A DNA stretch of 64,000 bases from Thysanoteuthis rhombus (Eukaryota > Mollusca > Cephalopoda > Oegopsida > Thysanoteuthidae), in contig OY735211.1 in NCBI GenBank assembly GCA_963457665.1, positions 37,637,217 to 37,701,216 of the forward strand. Direction: 5' to 3'. The notes beneath the pieces were generated by a model. That model had not been told where the DNA came from, ran no database searches, and saw nothing but the letters and a program-made list of their open reading frames with translations. Positions 45,044-55,726 of this stretch are shown one piece after another. Position numbers and translations under genes: made by a program. Within the stretch, counting starts at the first letter, position 1; every line of letters starts with the position of its first letter.

Positions 45044-45045
<2 letters not shown>
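44660..45045 (+). repeat. dispersed repeat family P (copy 3)
   Basis: TATGTCCTCTCCGAGACCAA, GATGGTGGACTCAGGTTCC, GATGGGAATATCTCCCAAAA, ACGGATAAATAAACCTAAC, CCCGAGTCTGTCTCACTCTC, again ending at (TA)n (45046-45103). Closest to copy 1. Confidence 0.8.

Positions 45046-45103
<58 letters not shown>
45046..45103. repeat. (TA)n microsatellite
   Basis: Directly follows family P copy 3. Confidence 0.95.
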
Positions 45104-45104
<1 letters not shown>

Positions 45105-45106
<2 letters not shown>

Positions 45107-45298
45107 GGTATAAATCAGGCTAGCGGTATAACATAATATGATATATCAATAATATAAAGCCACTTCTGAAATGTAATGGATTCATTTCATAGAGTGCTCG
45201 ATACAAACAACTTTTTACTCTTGAAGTTAAGGCGAAACCTGATGAGGCCTGAAGAGGGCAGAAACATGAGCTAGTTTGTGTAGCGAATCCACATTCTA

Positions 45299-45300
<2 letters not shown>
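45105..45300. repeat. unexpanded parent of the 39-bp minisatellite
   Basis: GGTATAAATCAGGCTAGCGG leads into a single unit (TCAATAATATAAAGCCACTT then CTGAAATGTAATGGATTCA, 45146-45184). The same lead-in precedes the 11-unit array at 19807. Sequence after it (CATTTCATAGAGTGCTCGAT, GAAGAGGGCAGAAACATGAG) belongs to a dispersed element, so the array at 19847 is an expansion within another copy. Confidence 0.75.

Positions 45301-45301
<1 letters not shown>

Positions 45302-45376
<75 letters not shown>
45302..45376. repeat. (TA)n microsatellite
   Basis: About 75 bases of TA. Confidence 0.95.
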
Positions 45377-45379
<3 letters not shown>

Positions 45380-45930
45380 ATTGCTTCCCATCTACACTCT
45401 CAGTCACCCTTGCACCACCAAAAAAGTAGCCTGAGATGAGAATAAAGGTCAGCCTTCGACTGGGTAAGAGCTTGTACATCACATCGCAAAATCCATCTCC
45501 CATGAAAGACGTGGACTGAGATGGGAAGTAAAAATAAGATTAATATAAGACTGGCCAATGTGTCGTGATATAAGTCCACTGTCTGAGAATTCAATTTAAA
45601 AAGAATTGAATACTAATTCGTAAACAGAGACTTTCTCGGCACAGCACTAATAGCACATGCTTAAAGAAGTACATCTTGCATTCCAAACTCCTCGAGCAGA
45701 ATATAATTATCAATTCTTCCATCAGATAAAACTGCCTTCAGGGCTTTACGTCTCAGTGTGCAGAGTTTAATACGATACCAAATACTACACCCAAGTCAAT
45801 AACAATTCCCTCACCTCACACATACAGGCAACAAACTGGATTCTTGTAGAATAGTTCAGGATTGTCTGGAGTTGAAGAAGACCTGCACTTTAATGCGACA
45901 AGTCTTTCGCTGGAATCAAGTCCTCTCCCT
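45380..45930. other. no gene seen
   Basis: Unassigned. CATCTACACTCTCAGTCACC to GAAAGACGTGGACTGAGATG may belong to the dispersed element on the left of the (TA)n. Confidence 0.35.
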
Positions 45931-45934
45931 CTCA

Positions 45935-45935
45935 C

Positions 45936-46007
<72 letters not shown>
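45935..46007. repeat. (CT)n-(TA)n compound microsatellite
   Basis: CT to about 45970 and then TA to 46006. Confidence 0.95.
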
Positions 46008-46009
<2 letters not shown>

Positions 46010-47660
46010 GAGAATGAGACTACTGTCAAACTAACGGGCCCTTGCTTCTATTCGTGCCACCGTATAATGCAAACCATTTGGAAGGGTTTTCCACAGCAGT
46101 ATTTTTAACATCCTTATGCAGCTTCATATGACAGGATATGAGCCAAATATTTTTTTAAATGTAAAGATAAGATGAGATATTGAAACGAGATTGAACACTA
46201 AAAAGTTATGAACAAAAATCAAAAATCTTTGATCCAAATTCTGTCAACTTTGAAAGCGTATGCGTATATAAAAAAAATTGAAATGTATCAGATACTTACT
46301 TCAGTGTAAGTAACAGGTAGGAGTGTACCGTAAAAGTTGATGATGAAGCAAAAGCATTTACATACTTGAAATCGACGTGAGGGCGGTTTTGCATATGAAT
46401 ACTTATGTAAGTAAATAACTATGTGCAAGTATGCGCAAACGTGTGTACTAGATCTGGTAGATCTTCTTTTCCAATTCATCCAAGGAAAAAATCTACAATA
46501 CCCGATTATATTTGATAGTATGATTCTTCTTGATTTTCAATACAATCCTATGGTAAAACCATTAGCTATGCATGTACATTACACATATAAAATCTACATT
46601 TTCCCTAGTATCGCTAATGTTAAATCCTGACCACTGACAAACCCTTTCTCTCTGATTAACATTGCATCCCATACATTTTTCAGAAACACGCCCGAACAAA
46701 TTCTATTTCAACGTTTCAGAATTCGGTGTTTAATTTTTCTCTACACGCCAGAAATGTTCTGTTTGTCTGAACAGAATATATCTAAAGCTTGCTCGGGGGA
46801 TAGATGGATAAGAGGTATTGTCAGTGGGCAACAACTGGAAAAGCCGAACACTTGTCAACGTATCCTCGGTTCGAATGTAGTTGACGCTAAGAACTGCAGT
46901 CGTTATTATCGTTTCATTTCTAACCGCTTTCTACCTCTACAATTTGCTGTGTCATTATAACTATAATCATCGGAGTGAATGAAAGTTTTGACCCTATTCG
47001 ATCAATAAATGCAACCCGTGACGTCTCAAGTTACAAAATAGCTATACGTTAACACAAGAAGAGACTGTGATAAATGCGATTTTTTTTTATACGTCTCTCT
47101 CAAGTTATTAAACATTATCCCAAAAAAATAGATAACTATCTGTCTACCTGTCTGCCCACCTATATGTTACTCTGGGGTACACATTTACTTATTGTTATCA
47201 CTACGGTGTATAATAATCGGTTAGAGAGAAGAAAAGAAAGAGAACTTGCTTTTCATTGCTTGACATGTACAGAAAAGTAGCTGGGACGATATTCTCTACG
47301 GACATGTGTCCTCTCAGGTATAATCTATAATAAAAGATCTTTGAGCTTTTGAATAGACAGCGTTTTAAATAAATTCTATGCTCACATTTCATAACCGTTG
47401 AGCCAAATTTATTTCGAAATCAATTCGTTATTCGTCAGAAATTCACTCAACGATTTTCACCGCTTTCATTCTTTACTATATTAATACCACATTTCTTTCA
47501 GATACCTACCTACCTACGGTGTGCCTTATACCTCTTACATCTCGCCAGAACTCTTCTGTCACAAATTGCCTTATTACTCAAAGGTCTGTTGATGATTATA
47601 CTGAAATAGAAAAGCTATTTAATACACACAATAGAAATATATATATATGCATCAAACTGT
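46010..47660. other. no gene seen
   Basis: Frames at 46288-46479, 46421-46630, 46754-46960, 47074-47280, 47201-47392 are short, overlapping and unrecognised. Confidence 0.4.
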
Positions 47661-47664
47661 TAAT

Positions 47665-47897
47665 GAGGTTGGTAAATAATTTGGCTGGCTATTATTCTAG
47701 CCATTCAACGGTTCATTGACATCTACAGCAACTTGGAAAGTTGCCAAACCTTGAAAAATGGATCCTCTATGATCTGACGAAAGTTGACCATGAGACAAGA
47801 GGGGCATTTCTCTAAATTCTCACGAATGTATCTTGCCATTTTTGGACAGAATAGTGATGAAAAATGGATATTTTACAAGAATATAGAGCCGAGCTAA
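47665..47897 (+). mobile_element. mariner transposase remnant, left part, split by a TIR element
   Basis: The plus strand reads AGYYSSHSTVH, then QQLGKLPNLEKWILYDLTKV, a stop-broken stretch and DEKWIFYKNIEPS. This matches the second helix-turn-helix and linker of mariner transposases (SHSTVxRHLK-LGK-xKLDKWVPHEL) and the first catalytic block (GDEKWIFYNN). The first catalytic aspartate is kept as SDEKW. The frame is lost at least once before it. The coding sequence stops at the TAA duplication and resumes at 48843. Confidence 0.85.
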
Positions 47898-48839
47898 GGT
47901 CGCACTTACGATCGGTTGCCAATTGGATTTCGTCAAATCGCCGATTTTTGAGTCCAATCGGTGATTAATGTATTGGCGATTAAATGTCGACATCAACGTT
48001 CCTACGACCTTAAAGAAAACAACTGCGACTGTGTCGCCGATCCTATTGTAGCAATAAGAATGATTGTATTTTCTACAATCTACGAGTTAGACGTCGTAGC
48101 CAATCAGATAGGGGTGAAGTATTTTACATGACTTCTTTTCCAACTAAATAAAAAATAAAACAAAAAAGGTGACCTTTTTGTGCCATCACGAGAAACTTTG
48201 GATGATTAATAAAGCCTAATTTCGCATTTTTTCTTTCATTGTTTTCAGGAAAATTTAATTTGTTTTATACTATTTTTGCCTTATTTTTCATGTAAACGTA
48301 TGATATAACAATATCCTTCCTATGAAGAAAATTATGATTGAAGTAAACATTGAATAAGAAATTTACTGATAAATAGTTTTGTACTAAAATAAATTGTTTG
48401 TTTTATGGCTCTGTCATAAATTGATGGTGCATTTAGAATATCTTAAATATTGTTTGACGAGTGAGTAGACGGAAAGATTGAGTTTTATTAGTTTGATAAA
48501 AAAAATGTTTTTAGAAGGTGTATAAATAAAGTTCTTGAAAGTACCCAAAATTTACCACTTTTTTGTGAAGAAAAAGTTTCAGGGTAGTTGTCCTTGTTTT
48601 CAATGAAATAAATGAAATTCGATTGAATTACAATCGTCTTTTTATTCATTTTTATTTGTATATTATCATCATGTAACGCCAGACTTTTCATCAGCGATTG
48701 TAAGTCGAGTCGTAGTAACATGAGTATTGAACGTCTCGATCTACGATTAGAAATACAAATCGGCGACACTTTGCGAAAATCAACCTGAATTCAATATACG
48801 GTTTGATCGGCGATTATTTGATCGGAACGTAGAGCGACC
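47898..48839. mobile_element. 942-bp non-autonomous TIR element, PIF/Harbinger-like, nested in mariner
   Basis: The ends are inverted: GGTCGCACTTACGATCGG on the left and, on the other strand, GGTCGCTCTACGTTCCGATC on the right. TAA lies immediately outside both ends (47895-47897 and 48840-48842). A three-base TWA target duplication with GG-starting TIRs is typical of PIF/Harbinger elements. Removing the element and one TAA restores continuous mariner sequence, which fixes both borders. Internally, ATCGCCGAT-type short palindromes cluster near both ends. The only sizeable frame (48488-48769 minus) has no recognisable transposase or Myb/SANT motif, so the element looks non-autonomous. Confidence 0.75.
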
Positions 48840-48842
48840 TAA

Positions 48843-49090
48843 GCTTATATTAGCTTAAAGCGACGCAAACAATGACTGTGGAAGCCAACCACCGATAGTA
48901 GGACTCAAAATAGACCTTCATTTTAAGAAAGGTTTGACCAGTGTCTGGTGTTTTTGCGTTGGTATGGTCCAAGAGTCTTTTAATCAATGCTACAGTTGCA
49001 GCAGATATCTTTTATCAGCGGTTAGAACGCTTGAACACTACTTTGGAGCAAAAGACGCATGCTTTAATTAATAAAAAGCTTTCATAACTA
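48843..49090 (+). mobile_element. mariner transposase remnant, right part
   Basis: Resumes at TQTMTVEANHR, then a stop-broken DSK-TFILRK and PVSGVFALVWSKSL. LINATVAADIFYQRLERLNT and TLEQKTHALINKKAFI follow. The family equivalent is HPKKVMLSVWWDxKG-xxxELL-xxxTINADLYxQQLDRLxxAL-KRPALVNRKGVIF. The sequence ends before the second catalytic aspartate block (HDNARPH), so the copy is 3' truncated as well as interrupted. Confidence 0.85.
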
Positions 49091-49094
49091 AAAA

Positions 49095-50273
49095 TACGTT
49101 TCATTATTTGAATCATTTTTTTTAATTTTTGTTAGGTTGTTAGATTTATTCTTCCTGCTATGTTGTTTGACGGAGAGGAAAAGTTTCCGTTTGCTAAACA
49201 AAAAAAATGGTCACTTTTGGTCAACCAAAGGGCAAGGTGTCGGCAGTTGAGTGACGACAGTGGTGGTCGATTTAGAGAGTCAAATTGAAATTGTTGCGAC
49301 AAACAGATAATGGAAGAGTTACAGTTCAAGTAACCAGATGTTTATTATTACATTAGGGATTGGATAAAACAGTTCAATGCTTCTCCACTTATATAACATC
49401 AGGCGACCAAAAGAACCGAAGGATGCATATATAACAATTGAAAAAAACAAAAGGAAAACCCAGGACAGCGAAATTCCAAATGATATGTCACGTCACCTGC
49501 TTCAGGACTACCATTGCTTCCATAGCCCAAATCACCATCTACGTATAGTTATTGAATCACAATCTCCATCACACTCATGATAAGAAAAAAACTTGGATGA
49601 AGAACTTTCTCGTGAAATATATAGCCAGCTTTTTTAAGTGCTTAAAAATGGTTATTTACTCAGCTTACTTACAATAACATAAGTGTAGAACACTCAGTGA
49701 GGTTCGAACTCAGAATTCATAATCTTCAAGAGGAGAATAATCATCATGACCCAGTAAAAAGACATCCTCAAGTTTAGAGAACAAATTTCAAGTTCAGATC
49801 ATCCAATTTTAGAGTTGAATCATTTATGTTTCAATAACCCAGAAAATATGAACAAAGTTTTATTAATATTTAGCATAAACACGTTTTATGATTTAATTTT
49901 TTTTTCATTCGCGCAACAAACAAAAAATATCGCATTTTTCTTTTTCGAGTAAAAATAGAATAAAATTAGATGAACAATGGTTGAAACTCCAGTTCAAAGG
50001 AACTTACGGTTGCAAGAAAATTATATTCAATCATTTCTCGGGATCGAACAATGAGAAGAGTTCAAAGTTGTTCATAACAAAATCTCTCAATATAAGTTCT
50101 GTTTTTAGCACTGTGTCAGGAATTTTACTGGTCGTTTCACTGATACTAACAGAAGTTGCCCAAGTTTGGCACAAGGTTATTGTAACGAGGTTCTTGGGAA
50201 GAATAAGGTCTACGTTCTACTCCTACTCAAGTGTTTCTTTATTATATATTACTACTAAACAAAGTTTATCTTA

Positions 50274-50316
<43 letters not shown>

Positions 50317-51130
50317 TACGGAAGAGTAAAACGTCCTTTGTTTATATAAATACAACTGACCAAGTTGAAATTATCACTCATTTTTTTTACATTCACTTCG
50401 ATTATATTTTTATTTCGATAGGGGTTTAATTTCGTTTAATATACATTAATATGATATTACATGGAAGGTGAATGAAAAAGTTCTTTTCTACGAAAAATGC
50501 GATCTAAACTAAACTGATTTTTCACCAAAACTCATTGTGTTAATTTTAGCTACTATTTATCTTCACGAAATATATAACATTACTTATTTACTATTCAAAT
50601 ATTAGGATGCCTGTCATTAGAAAAATCAACAGATACAAAAATAAAAAAAATCTTGATTATTACTTTTTTTCTAAGTACTGAAAGTTATTTTCATAAGTTT
50701 TCAATTTATCTGCAATTGATAAAACTTAGAATTAAAAAACGGTTTTTATTTAGTTTTAATCTTCTGTTTTTTGTTTGTTTGTTTGTTTTGTTAATTAAAC
50801 TGTAAACTGAAGTGAACGTTCTGTAAGTAGTGCCTACTATGTACTTGAAAGAATACCAAATTTAACTTTTATTAACAGTAGCTAAAAATAATCACCTTCC
50901 GGTCAATTATCCCGGCTCTATGGAGCCTCCGGTCGTAAAACCGTGAGTTACGTTATGATTTAATGTTTTATGGTTGTAGCTGGCGATTGATACCTGGAGG
51001 GTGGGCTTTTCGACTGGTGCAATTAAAGAATTTAGTATATATGTTGTATAATTGTACTTAGAGTGTAGAAATTGACGTACGGGCTCGGTGTATTAATTGT
51101 TATGTGTATAACGACGAAGTATGCTGAGTT
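49095..51130. other. no confident gene; (TA)n at 50275-50313
   Basis: Contains a minus-strand B-box-like TGAGTTCGAACCTCACTGAG at about 49690-49710, perhaps a SINE head without its A box. A 97-residue frame at 49981-50274 with one hydrophobic stretch (SGILLVVSLILTEVAQVW) is unrecognised. The rest is AT-rich. Confidence 0.4.
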
Positions 51131-51254
51131 GCACAGACATCATTTATGGCCTAGCTGCCATACGAATACAGTCATTTTTCCAAGCCTATAATCGCTACGA
51201 GTAGATGAATCATTATTTGTCAGGTGCTGGTTATCGTATTGGATATTATTTTGT

Positions 51255-51770
51255 AGGGTTTGTATATGCATACAAGGAATGAGCTGTCCACTGCAACAAA
51301 GGAGGATAGTTTCAAAATTGCTGAATCGGGTAAGTTGCTTTTGGATATTGCTTATGTGCTGAATCTGAATGATCATACCGTCTGCAGAACTTCTACAAAT
51401 CGTTGTCAAACCGGTACCATGCTGAATGTAAAGCGTTGTGGCCGACCAAGGAAGGTTAGCAAATGTTTTTTATCAGACGGTGAAAATTATTTCAATGAGC
51501 GACTGCTTCAAAAATCCTCCAAAGTCATGAAGATGTGCAATGGCAAGGAGCCGCCCGTTTCATATCGAACTGCAAGGCAACGGCTACATAGACTGATTAA
51601 AGAGGATGAGTTGCGATTAAGAAGCCATTTATCAGTTCTATTAATCGCAAACAAAGCTCTTTCCTAAGAGAAAATTACTGTTTGGATTGTTGAAGATTTC
51701 AGCCATTTTCTGTGGTCTGACAAGTCAATATTAAGCGTGGTTGTATCTGATGGTGTCACTCATGTTAGTT
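51255..51770 (+). mobile_element. Tc1-like transposase remnant, N-terminal half
   Basis: One frame encodes ESGKLLLDIAYVLNLNDHTV, then CGRPRKVSKCFL, PPVSYRTARQRLHRL and NKALS. This is the paired helix-turn-helix DNA-binding domain of Tc1-type transposases with the GRPRK AT-hook-like linker. After a stop the neighbouring frame gives FSHFLWSDKSILSVVVSDG, corresponding to the first catalytic block (FSDESxF), with D retained. The second D, the final D/E block and both TIRs are absent. The ORF therefore covers only roughly the first half of the usual ~340-residue protein. Confidence 0.75.
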
Positions 51771-51955
51771 GGACACTATAAGATATGTATAATCATGTAT
51801 AATTCTAACCAATCAGGCAGTCACAAAACAGTCACAGAACATGGCTCCAATGTATCTAATTGTGCCACTTATGTTTGTTGGACACTGTAAAATATGATCA
51901 TGTATAATTTTGACCAGTCAGGCAGTCACAGAACAAGGTTCCAATGTTCCACAGC
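51752..51955. repeat. 109-bp tandem duplication
   Basis: GTTGGACACT at about 51769 and 51878, CATGTATAATTCTAACCAAT and CATGTATAATTTTGACCAGT, CAGGCAGTCACA in both, and GGCTCCAATGT/GGTTCCAATGT in both. It directly follows the Tc1-like remnant. Confidence 0.8.
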
Positions 51956-52029
51956 CCAATTTCTGAGGCAAAAATCAGATGATTTTTTTTGCAAATCAAA
52001 ACTGATAAATGGTTACATCCAAGTACCTT

Positions 52030-52309
52030 GAAACAGGTATGAGCTTGCTTCATTATCTGCACACGTTACAAAAAGGGCAGTTTCATGCCTTGTAAGTGCA
52101 ACCATAAAGAAGCTGATACGTGTCTTGTTCTCTACGCCTCGTTGGTAGATTGTGACGATGTGGTGGTCTCAAAAGATACAGATGTTCTCATTCTATTAAT
52201 ATGGGCATTTGAAAAAAAAATACTGTTGAAATGGTACTTGAAATACGACGAAAATATATATATCCATGAGCAAACTTTATGTAGCAAGACAGTTGATAAA
52301 AAATGATTA
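52030..52309 (+). pseudogene. fragment of a multi-copy invertebrate protein family (EADT...DTDVLVL signature)
   Basis: From 52085 the plus strand reads MPCKCNHKEADTCLVLYASL, then VDCDDVVVSKDTDVLILLIW and KWYLKYDENIYIHEQTL, and stops. The pattern (S/C)NHEEADT-xxxHA--...VV-S-DTDVLVLL, followed by a K-Y-x-N-YI-I segment, is one I associate with uncharacterised multi-copy proteins in cnidarian, mollusc and arthropod genomes. These usually continue into a LP-IHAxTGCDTTS block, which is absent here. The spacing of acidic residues (EAD ... DTD) recalls PIN/FEN1-like nuclease domains; that link is inference. The upstream frame is broken by stops (KTDKWLHPSTLKQV then stop). Either a decayed transposon gene or a processed gene fragment. 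Confidence 0.6.
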
Positions 52310-52397
52310 CATCATAATCTGAAAATAGGAATTCTGCCGTACTTTTTCAAACTATGCATTATTTAATTCATTTTTACTTCGCTCTATTTAGATATGC

Positions 52398-52660
52398 AAT
52401 TTGTATCTGATTGTTTCTTACATCCGGAGATATTGACACCTTAGAGGAAATTCCAGTCCTTTTCATGACGTCATCAATCATATGACCATCAGTAATTTCT
52501 AGAAATGTTATCATTTGATTGGTCTTGCTTCATTCTATCTTGTTACGAAATTTGTATTTGATAGCGACCCATATGTCCGAAGATATCCACATTTTAAAGA
52601 AAATTCAGGTTCCTTTGATGACGCCATCAATCATGTGACTTCTGGTAAATGTCGTCTGGT
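52398..52660. repeat. 151-bp tandem duplication
   Basis: ATTTGTATCTGATTG (about 52399) and ATTTGTATTTGATAG (about 52550) start two copies. Each has a CCGGAGATAT/CCGAAGATAT block, AAATTC(C)AG-T(C)CTTTT-ATGACGTCATC and CATCAATCAT(A/G)TGAC. The first copy holds a perfect CRE octamer (52466-52473), the second a one-base variant (TGACGCCA). Confidence 0.8.
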
Positions 52661-52664
52661 CTTA

Positions 52665-53950
52665 AATTGATATTCATGTACTAGTACCCATTACAGCTAT
52701 AAAAAGTCATGTTATGCAATTGATTAAATGGTTGGCGTTGTTACCCTTGTCTATCAGCATTTTGATCAATTCTCCAGGAATAATAATTGATGGATGAATA
52801 GATGATGAGGATTGAAAGAAAAAAATAATAAAACGAACAGAATGTGAAAATCGCTTTGAGGAACCGGAAATACTTGAATGAAAATTTGAAAAGATTCGTT
52901 AATCTTCTGATTGAAAATACACAAGCAATAATTAATAAGTAGAGAAAGGAAAAGGGATTTCCAATGAAGTCAAGTGTTAAATAAATTATCATGTCATTCA
53001 AATATATATGCTGTTCCTATACAGAAGAAAAATCATCTGATGATCAATGATTGTTGCTTCAAGGAGTAATCAGCCAACTTTCTTCATTTATGTACACAAC
53101 CTTTTACTGCATTCTGAAGATAAGATGCAATAAAACTAGAATTCATTCATAGAATGTGTACCTCTACCAACGCCATTATCAGGGGGTGAAATTTTGCATG
53201 GATTTGCTTCAAAATTCAATCAGTCCTTTCCCTGACCTATTGTCCGTCCTTCCAGAGAATATCATGGGAATTAATTGAGAACCCTTAGACATAGTGTGTA
53301 GACTGACATGAATTAGGAAGAAATTACGTGAATTTGACATATTACTACAACATATGGCTTGATCTGCTCCAAATTAATAACTTCCTCTGGATCCTATTGT
53401 CCACCCCTTCAGAAAAGGTCATTGAAATTCACTGATAAACATAGATGAAGGAATATCATTATGTAAAGTTATGTCCGAACTTCTGTCCTGATCTTGGTTC
53501 ATTTCTTGAACACAGCGTTTCGGCCATTGTAATGAATAAGTGTATTTTTGACCATCGAGACGGTGGCGTCTCGGCGATCATTTGAAACAGTCTAATTTCA
53601 GGTGGGTGATTTTTGGCCCATAATACTCTCGTGGGTCATAATTGGTATCAAAAATCTGTATTTGGCTGGAGTTGATGCCGGGATGGGGGGGGTACAAAAA
53701 GTCTCCACCCGACGCGATAGCTTTGTAGTGTCATCTTTGGTTAAAAAGAGGGATAGGTCACGAAACAAACTACACCTTATTTTCCAATTTCACATTTGAT
53801 ACTGTAGCGGTCGAGGAGAGAAATGCTGTGATAAAAAGGTAACAATTGGATAAAGGAAAAGGTGAACGTTTTCTTTTCACAATTTATTCTGGTTTATTAG
53901 AGACTGTCAAACTAAAGATACGAAAAATAAAAGTAAATTTGCGCAACCTT
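52665..53950. other. no gene seen
   Basis: Unassigned AT-rich sequence. A G-run at 53685-53691 is present. Two blocks near 53195-53275 and 53360-53430 (TCCTATTGTCCACCCCTTC versus CCTATTGTCCGTCCTTCCAG) are a diverged direct repeat of about 165 bp. Confidence 0.4.
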
Positions 53951-53954
53951 TCTG

Positions 53955-54581
53955 TACTAATTCAAAATAGTACTTTGAGCAGCGAAAACTTCTTCCAATA
54001 TCAATCAAGTATTTGACAAAGGGGCCGTCAATGACCGTGCAGCTAAACATTGGTTTCAAAAATTTCGAAACGGTGACAAGAGTTTTGAAGACGTGGACGC
54101 CCTTCTCTGATTGACGACATCCAATTGGGGGCTATTACTGACTCAATCAAAACAACTCGAAAAGTTGCAGAGGCACTAAACGTTGACCATACGATATTCG
54201 TACCAAATTGGAAAAGCAAAATAAGTTCGACATATCACGTGAATGACTCCGAATGAAAAGTGAAAAAAGTTCACACGTCGCACAAATGATCTTGAAATTG
54301 AACGAAGTAGGCTACGAAACTCTACCCCACCTAGCTTACTGACTTCTCCCCGACGGGCTACTACTTTCCAAGCATTTTAACCACTTATTGCAAGAGAAGG
54401 TCTTCATTGGTTCCAGTTGCCCAGAATTCTATGCTTCAGGGATGAATGGACTTCTTTCGAGTTGACAAAAATGTGTTGATTCTGAAGGTTCTTATTTCGA
54501 TTAATAAATTTTATTCTAAGTTGCTATACAGCTTTAAAATTGATGTTGAAAAACCGCCATTATTTTTGCACCAACCTAATA
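53955..54581 (+). mobile_element. internally deleted mariner with 3' TIR
   Basis: The left part encodes AAKTSSNINQVFDKGAVNDR and AAKHWFQKFRNGDKSFED, the N-terminal helix-turn-helix of mariner (consensus VNERTVRRWFQKFRSGD-SLEDE). It continues into ITDSIKTTRKVAEALNVDHT. After about residue 110 it jumps to HVAQMILKLNEVGYETLPHL and PEFYASGMNGLLS, ending QKCVDSEGSYFD and stop, the conserved mariner C-terminus. The catalytic core (about 180 residues) has been lost by deletion. The 3' end carries a TIR at 54545-54579 (TTAGGTTGGTGCAAAAATAA on the opposite strand) followed by TA. No 5' TIR is recognisable. Confidence 0.85.
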
Positions 54582-54604
54582 AATCATTCAATGTATAAAA
54601 AATC

Positions 54605-55135
54605 CAGATACCCACTATAGTATCTCACAGACCAATTCATTAGTGTAGAGTGTTTGATCCTCATTGGGTACATAACTATTGTGGCCTTGGATCAGATCAT
54701 TATATGCTTAGTAGATAAAAGGGTGCCACACCATGGAACAACGGTTATCACCTTCGTTTTGCAGCCTAATTCCTTAGCGTAGTGAGCTAGATCCTGACTG
54801 ATTACTTCAACCACTGTGGCTAAGCTTTCTATACATTTCGGATGAATATCTTGCCTCAAGTTGTGGCGAGCAATACTAATTCACAAGTGTAGTGTAATTA
54901 GTCCTCACTGTGCAATGCCATAGAGTGAAGGCTATTGAACTCATCTCCTTGGTGTAATGTACTCAATCTTCACTAGGTACCCTACTGTTGTTGTCCTGTG
55001 CAACACCAAACTGAGCTTACTGAGCTCTTCGCGATCTCGAATTGGTTAACAAACTTGCCTCTCTGACCGATTCACTACATCAGTGGGTTGGATCCTAACC
55101 GGGTGACCCATTCCTCTAGCCTTGCGCAAAAGGCT
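54605..55135 (+). mobile_element. array of about five tRNA-like family T units
   Basis: B-box-like sequences occur near 54650 (GTTTGATCCTC), 54787 (GAGCTAGATCCTG), 54894 (GTAATTAGTCCTC), 54960 (GTACTCAATCTTC) and 55083 (GGGTTGGATCCTA). Each is preceded by CACTAGTGTAG-like sequence and most are followed by ACTGTGGCC-like sequence. Spacing is 65-140 bases. It begins right after the mariner 3' TIR. Heavily diverged. Confidence 0.6.
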
Positions 55136-55169
55136 TGGTGAAAAAAAAATTAAAAAAAATATATATATA

Positions 55170-55565
55170 AAGAAGTTTGAATGTGTTTCAATGCAAGTTA
55201 TTTTCCGTTCTATTTTCTTCCTTAATTTTTATATTGGCTCTTCCTGTCCTTACAATATCTCCCAGAGTTCGCAATGAATACCGATGATAATTTGAGGAAA
55301 GGGGGCTACGGTATAAGGAAGAAGTGATCAAATTTGAGGGTGGATCCAGGGATCTGGTTTTGTTTGAGATATATTTTGCCTTTTTTTATACACTCCTTCC
55401 TGTATTCGCTTAAGTCAGTTCCCTCGATATCTCCAGAAGTTCTCCATGAATATCAATGATATTTTGCAGAACGATAAGGTACGTATTTAGAAAGACGTGA
55501 TCAAATTTTGGGGGCGGGTTCTGGAATTTTCTCAGAGATCTAGACGTAATTGGAAGAAATATAAA
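55170..55565. repeat. 173-bp tandem duplication
   Basis: GTGATCAAATTT occurs at 55324 and 55497. Matching blocks include ATATCTCCCAGAGTTCGCAA/ATATCTCCAGAAGTTCTCCA and AATGAATACCGATGAT/CATGAATATCAATGAT. Confidence 0.75.
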
Positions 55566-55649
55566 AATCACAGTCGTCCATTTTGAATTTCCGAACGACT
55601 GCCCTCAAACATTATAGAGAAACCAGCAAATCTTTTCATTTAACCAGTA

Positions 55650-55687
55650 TGTTTTTTGTTTTTTGTTTTTTGTTTTTTGTTTTTTTA
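55650..55687. repeat. (TTTTTTG)n
   Basis: Five units of a seven-base T-rich motif. Confidence 0.95.
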
Positions 55688-55726
55688 GATATGACTCATG
55701 CTTGTTAACAACTTCCTTTTTCCGAT

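Noticed and set aside
47074-47392. Overlapping frames on both strands as possible antisense gene pair
   Set aside because: Both are about 65 codons in AT-rich sequence, without motifs. Chance is the simpler explanation.
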